Position numbers and translations under genes: made by a program
Source of the DNA: Trichaptum fuscoviolaceum
Lineage: Eukaryota > Basidiomycota > Agaricomycetes > Hymenochaetales > Trichaptaceae
Direction of reading: 5' to 3'
NCBI GenBank assembly: GCA_910574455.1
Contig: CAJSYZ010000010.1
Location: forward strand, 524,770-588,769
Length of the DNA stretch: 64,000 nucleotides
The notes under the pieces: generated by a model
Database searches by the model: none
Seen by the model: only the letters and a program-made list of their open reading frames with translations
What the model was told of the DNA's origin: nothing
Shown here: in pieces, positions 58,730-64,000 of the stretch
Layout of the letters: every line of letters starts with the position of its first letter
Numbering within the stretch: position 1 is the stretch's first letter

Positions 58730-61289
58730 ATGAGTCGCAGATCGACCCGTTTGTCCAACTTGAAGTGAGGACTTCTCCCTGCGGGCTACATCTATGAACG
58801 ATATGCTCACTATCTTCTCAGACAAAGTGCGTCACCACCACCTCAAGATCGACCGATAAAGCGTGCTAGAACCAGACGATCTACAGAGCAGGGCGGCGAG
58901 ACCTCACAAGGAGTCCTTGAACCACGAAAGAGAAGGCGCATTGTAGGAAGGCTAGCTTCCATAATGACGATGCCCGTTGATGTGTTCTGTGAAGTAAGTT
59001 ATACAGAGGCCGGAGGCTTCGCGATCTAACAAATACTTTAGATTTCTTGTTACTTGTCGCCGGAAGACCTCTTAAGCATAGCGAGAGCTTCGAGGTCCCT
59101 GAGGAACCTGCTGCTATCTAAGTCCTCGAAATCAATCTGGGCTGCGACTGAGCAAAGCGTCGAAGTCCCACCCTGCCCACCGGACCTCTCTCTCCCTCAA
59201 TACTTCAGCCTTTTATTCGATAAATTCTGCATGGTGAGCTATGTAATTACGATCTGAGCGTTCGCTAAGACTCTCAATCTCGTAGAGCTGTCTTGCTCCT
59301 CGCGCGAAGGAAGTTAATATTTGGACAAGAGCGAGACTTTGTAAAAAATGCGAGGAGACCGAGTAAGGATGTTCATGTTACCTCATTCAGTCTCAGTCTC
59401 ATACGTCTCAAAGGATGGACTGGGGATATAAGCTACCAGAAAATATGCAGCAAATTGATCTGGCAGCGCTTATTCCGGGTGAAAGATGTAAGCTGACGGA
59501 ATCCTATTCGTTAATCCTCATTCTAACTATGTATGATTGCAGTAGGCTGTATAGATAGAGAGGACTGGTTCGAAAATCGTTCAGAGGCCTACTCTACAAT
59601 ACTTTATCGGAGGCAGCGCTATTATAAACCTCTCATCATTATTGCTTGCCAAGAATATGAGGCAACGGGTAAGGATAGAACTTGGCTAATCGAGAGGTCG
59701 AAACGTATATACCAATTGAGTATGGTGAGTCTGAGGTTGTACTAGCAATGATCTACCTGCTGAGTACTCGCAAGCACGCAAGGGATGTTGACCGCTGGCT
59801 TAGAAGCAGGAAGGATGACAGACGGAGAGATATCCAAGACTTGAGGCGAAGACGGCGAGAATCGTGAGTTTTGGTACCAGTCGTCCGCCGATGTGTCTGA
59901 CCGATGAGTAGGATCTATCGCCGGTTGGATGACCTAGGTTACTCCAAAGAGGACTATTATTCTTACCAGGATGATGAAGGATGGGCTTGGAATGCATTGA
60001 TCGACCAACCTCGAGAGCTATCAGAGAGAGGTGAGATTCGACGAAGTACTTACACCTATTCATTCGTTCACAATTTATTTAGCATGGGCTACATTGCGAC
60101 CTCAATTGGAGGAAACGATCCGTCTTAGAAAGGACAAGACCTTCCGCGTCGCCAGAGGTCAATGCTTGTTAAGCCGCAGAGGGGAAATTTATTCCTTTTC
60201 CCAGTCCTTAGTGAAGTCTCACGAAGCCAAGCTTCTCCTCTTACACGCCGAACTCCTTAAGCTTCCCGACGTGTCAAACATCTTGAATGCGGATGGACTC
60301 CATGGAACAATTAGCGAGAAAGACAAGCAAATCATCAAAACCAGCGCTCTTGATCTTGGGACAAAAAGGTTCCAAGAGGAAGTTGAACTTTGCGAAGCTT
60401 CCATGCGGGTAGCTTTTGCTGAGTGCGGTCTACTCCCCTCAGATGAAATGGCAAGCGATTGCAACCAGGATAAACCTTCAACGAGCTGTTCGGTTCCAAA
60501 CATTCTTGTGCACTGTTGCGCGATATTCAAGTACACGAACAGGACCTACAAACCACATGCGACTTTCAGTGTCCTAGTATCAGATCATCAACCGTGGGGG
60601 TCAGGCCATTTGCTTGAAAAATGTAGTCCAGACGCACAAGCGGTTCTAATTGCAAAACGATTGGCGGAGGACCTGAATGTTATACACTTAACCACAAGCG
60701 ACCTAAATTCACTCAAAGACAGTTTCGTTTGCGCACGTTGCGATCCCATCTTCCGTGTGAAGTTGGACTGGGAGACTTTAGTACGTCGTACATGTTTTGA
60801 AGTCTTTGCAATGCGAATTAGACCTTGTCCGCAGGTTCGTCACTTTCTGGACGAAAAGGTCAAATTTGAGAAAGTTAAAGCTAACTACACCGGGTTCGTC
60901 ATCCGATTCCGACGTCATTCTGTTTATTGACCTTGCTCTCTACAGGAAGTTGAAGCTAGAGACATTTTTTGCGAATGACCATTGTCTGGAGGACGAGTCT
61001 TTGGGTGTAAGCGCTATCAATATTAGCAGCATTGGCGATGGTCCCGAAATGGAGGAATTCATCAAAAAATGTGCATGCGCGACTAAATATCAGCCGTTTA
61101 ATCATTGTGAGATTTGCTCAGAAGTTCTAGTCTATGAACGGTGTTGTGAAACGTGCATGCATGTGCACTATCAAAGGAAGTAAGTTCACTTGCAATATCA
61201 CCACACCAATTAATGATTTTACTGTTATGATAAGACACCGATCGTTGTCCGCTGAGGCTTTCAAAGCTTTAAAGGGTTCGTCAAGCTAA
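58730..61289 (+). CDS. F-box domain protein
   Basis: F-box proteins recruit substrates to SCF ubiquitin ligases through Skp1. It begins MSRRSTRLSN. The second exon has basic stretches (RKRRRIVGR) and enters the F-box: MPVDVFCE joined to ISCYLSPEDLLSIARASRSL, then NLLLSKSSKSIW (about residues 62-106). After an intron at 59235-59283 come SCLAPRAKEVNIW and RARLCKKC, typical of the large mushroom F-box family. A long helical middle follows, including SRRGEIYSFSQSLV and LGTKRFQEEVELC. The C-terminal part is Cys-rich (CACATKYQPFNHCEICSEVL, YERCCETCMHVH), probably metal-binding. It ends ALKGSSS. Internal junctions at 59360-59460 and 59740-59780 are uncertain. The target is unknown. Confidence 0.78.
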
Positions 61290-61687
61290 TTTGAGCATTC
61301 GCGTCATTTCTCCGATGTTTCAAACCCAATGGTGAGAACGGAACACTTTTGCCAAAGCTTAGGGTATAATTTCTCACTTTTTGTATTTATTGCGAGGAAG
61401 GGCTATCTCAATATAACCAATTTAAATGGCACTTGCTTCCCTGTCAGGATTTCTCTCGATTTGAACATAGATAGAGAGCGATTTCCAAAGGATTTACAGC
61501 TTTTAAGAATATTTGAGCTTCAGATTTCAGACAGTGACCGAGACGAAATAAATTCGAGAATTGTAGAGAATGTTTGCGTGTCATTGTCCGACTATATAGT
61601 AAAAGAGACATGTACATAACTATTTGAAACAGTCTCAGTGAGGGTGGATGCATAAAGAAACGGAAGCACGCACTCAGAGCGCAGAGC
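61290..61687. other. Intergenic between convergent F-box and small-protein genes
   Basis: An open stretch of 96 codons (61329-61619) lacks support and is probably 3' untranslated sequence. Confidence 0.4.
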
Positions 61688-62345
61688 TTAGAGTGTGAAC
61701 AGCCCGAGCTTATCGTTGAGTTCAACTCCCAACGCGCTAAGCTCCCAATAGAGAACGACAGAGCTTCCGTCAAGTTTGACTCCGACGTCACCCTTGACCA
61801 GGTCCGAGTACTTAATATGTAGCACGACACCCTGCTTCAAGTTTCCCTTGACCTTCGCAATAGTGACCTCGCCGACAATAGGCACCTTGACCTTCGCAAC
61901 GATTTCGATGCCCATATCCGCGGGGACGAAGTTGATGTGGACCTGATATCCATATGGAGTCCATAAACTGGTGCATATCTGCAAGATGTAAGGCGGACTC
62001 ACGGTGAGGGGTCCAACGGCAACACGGTAGAGCTGCTTGGCGCTGTTGGCGGTGATGATGGTGTTGACGTCAAAGTCATCAGGGAGGTCAGCGGCAGAGA
62101 CAGAGGCGGTGGAGGCGCCATGATCCTTCGGGCGTTGCACATAGACTACGGAACCATTCTCGGCAGTGACGGTCTCAATGCGCTCCTTGTAGAATTCACG
62201 GACCGCTTCATAGGACTAGGTTAGCGACGAATGACTTCAGCACCATCTGGTCTGAATGCGCTTACTCTCGAGTTCTGCAATACGATATTTGATGAGAAAC
62301 AGGAGCTAGTCCTCGAAATTGATATTACTTACCAGCAGTGGACAT
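61688..62345 (-). CDS. Unidentified small protein, beta-rich
   Basis: I do not recognise this protein. A very short first exon (MSTAG, from 62345) joins SYEAVREFYKERIETVTAEN, then SVVYVQRPKDHGAST. After an intron near 62005-61945 comes HINFVPADMGIEIVAKVKVP, then IVGEVTIAKVKGNLKQGVV and LYWELSALGVELNDKLGLFTL. The second half alternates hydrophobic and polar residues, consistent with a beta-sandwich. No signal peptide or membrane segment is seen, so it is probably cytosolic. Possible roles such as a lectin or stress protein are guesses. Confidence 0.7.
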
Positions 62346-63024
62346 CTTATCAGACGTTGATGGCGGATAGTCGTCTAATGAGTGAAGGGGAGCTAGCTTG
62401 ATGAAGGTGGCCGATCAGAGCTCCCACATTTTATGCCGAGGGTCGGAAGCTACCTTCTCTCTGCGGAATAGTGTTAAGCACCGATAACAACAGGCAATGC
62501 ACTCAACCGAGCTGGTTACTCATTTTCTTATTTTCAGTCACGAGCAAGAGCGGGCATTGAACTCTTTCTCAGGCAAGATCGAAGAATCCGACGTCACGAC
62601 GTCTCAACACGCCGTCCACTTCAGGGAAGGCAGGATGTAGTGTGATAACCAGCAGAAGAACGTTGACGAGCCCGCCTTCATTGTTCTTCTAACACGACGA
62701 TGTGGTTTAGCACCCGCCTGTATTGTCCAGGAAGTGGGATACAGCGTCGCCGTAACCAGCAGTTGACGGATGTCTATCTTCCGCGAACGGCCCGTCAAGC
62801 GCAAGAGATAGATTCCAGCGCCGGATGCGTTTCTGCATGCAGCTATTCGTTCCGACATCCAATGTGGATATGTCCGTTTTCGGCATCTATAGACGACATC
62901 ATAAAAGCAACCAATTACTAGCCTAAATTATTAGAGAGAAGACGCACATCAGTCATAAATCTTTCAAAAATTGAACTAGAATATGGGAAGAAAACATGCT
63001 AGTCGTTAAAACGTTTCCAAACTC
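62346..63024. other. Intergenic, no supported gene
   Basis: No recognisable gene. It should hold the promoter of the small-protein gene and the 3' end of ERG2. Confidence 0.45.
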
Positions 63025-63849
63025 CTATATCTTTCCAATAAGAAGATTCGAGATCATTTCCCTTCCACTAATGCGTGCTGTGTGGTAAAAGGCTGGGAAG
63101 TCCAAAGTGGAAGACAGAATATCTGCTAAGCCAAATGGCATCATTCCAGGGATCCAACCTAAAGCAAGGTGTTAAGCTATTTCCCTAAAATTGAGCTAAC
63201 ACTAAAGCTTACCCTGTGCAAGTTCAAGCGCAAAACATCCCTCATGCATTTTATATTGCTTCGTGTGACCGCGCGGTAGATGGTGAACACTTCCAGGTCC
63301 GTACACTTCCTTCTCCAAAGCACCTGCCGAGAATGCCCATTGCTCCCCGACAAGAATGTTGAAGTAGTCGTCCGCAGGATGTAAGCCAGTATGGCCCTCA
63401 GTCCCAAGTGGCGTTCCGAAAATGATCAAATACTCGGTGATGCTTGCATGGATGACGTACATCGCGCCCATCGCACCGCCGGCGTTGTTGAAGACCCATT
63501 CATGTTCGCGAGGGTTGAGTATGATGCGCTTTTCAGAGGGAGGATACTCTGCCGTGAGGTTGGCGACAATGTGCGAGATGATGGAGCGGGTGTCGTTGCC
63601 ATGTTTGTCAATTGCAGAACGCGCAAGGGCGTTGAGTTTTGCCGGTTCGAAAACATACCACCGATGCTGTTCACAGTTGTAAGACTTTGCTTTATGGCTA
63701 ATGTGCGGTAAACATACCTTGATTGAGTCCAAATAGCTGAAGACAAAATATATCGACGCGATTACTCCAAAGCGAACAAGCCATTTCTTAAGTGCATTCG
63801 GTTCTGATTCAAGCTTCCTCTCAATTCTGGCCTTGACCTTTGGTGCCAT
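63025..63849 (-). CDS. ERG2: C-8 sterol isomerase (ergosterol pathway)
   Basis: ERG2 converts fecosterol to episterol by moving the sterol double bond from C8 to C7, in the endoplasmic reticulum. Start ATG at 63849: [17 protein letters not shown], then a membrane segment [17 protein letters not shown]. After a short intron come [119 protein letters not shown] and, after another intron, [20 protein letters not shown], ending NLLIGKI. All conserved blocks of the family are present in order and length is normal, so the gene appears intact. Confidence 0.94.
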
Positions 63850-64000
63850 TCGTACCTCTGCGCAAGTAAACGCGGAAAGTGGTCGAGGGAGTGCGGGGTG
63901 ATGTCTGGAGGAAGAAAAGTCGAGATGGCACGAGGGGAAGCCATTTTATGCAAGCGAAAAAGATAAATGGTACGAGCAATGACATTGCCATATAAATTCC
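63850..64000 (-). promoter_or_regulatory. ERG2 upstream region (partial)
   Basis: The 150 bases upstream of the ERG2 start are included in the window. I see no clear TATA element. Sterol-responsive regulation is likely from general knowledge, but no site can be pointed to. Confidence 0.3.

Overview
The window is nuclear DNA of a filamentous basidiomycete, most probably an Agaricomycete. The evidence is dense short introns (about 50-65 nt, GT-AG) in nearly every gene, fungal protein families throughout (Lunapark, ERG2 sterol isomerase, GH30, GH127, F-box proteins), tyrosine-kinase-like kinases with an HGD catalytic loop, and several DUF6699-type proteins, a family I know mainly from mushroom-forming fungi. 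No prokaryotic or organellar features were seen. All identifications rest on reading the sequence and recall of families; no database search was possible.

Layout. About 1.8-8.3 kb is a compact gene block: a GH127 beta-L-arabinofuranosidase (+), an unidentified two-exon gene (-) and the ER-shaping protein Lunapark (-). About 8.5-16.5 kb holds a sugar isomerase/3-dehydroshikimate dehydratase-like gene (+) with a decayed tandem copy behind it, an unidentified four-exon gene (+), a zinc-type medium-chain dehydrogenase (-) with a 475-bp MITE in its promoter region, and a small secreted Cys-rich protein (-). About 16.5-29.2 kb is a graveyard zone: a second MITE, a CLF1/Crooked-neck splicing-factor pseudogene with two in-frame stops and both ends missing, an apparently intact macro-domain gene with a 12-nt microexon, one DUF6699 gene, roughly 4 kb with no supportable gene, and a dehydrogenase pseudogene.

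About 29.8-45.5 kb carries two further stand-alone DUF6699 genes, a complete GH30 beta-glucanase, an eleven-exon gene that joins two kinase domains and an extra kinase C-lobe to a C-terminal DUF6699 domain, and a monoglyceride-lipase-like hydrolase. About 46.4-53.0 kb has a small zinc-finger-like protein and a very large low-complexity HMG-box regulator. About 53.6-57.3 kb is a diverged non-coding tandem duplication. The right end has an F-box protein, an unidentified small protein and ERG2 (C-8 sterol isomerase).

How the genes work together. The housekeeping genes (LNP1, ERG2, the lipase) are unrelated neighbours. GH127 and GH30 act on wall polysaccharides, GH30 as a secreted enzyme. The one recurring theme is DUF6699: four copies within 21 kb, one of them fused to a kinase/pseudokinase array. 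This is the best candidate here for an undescribed system, although its function is unknown.
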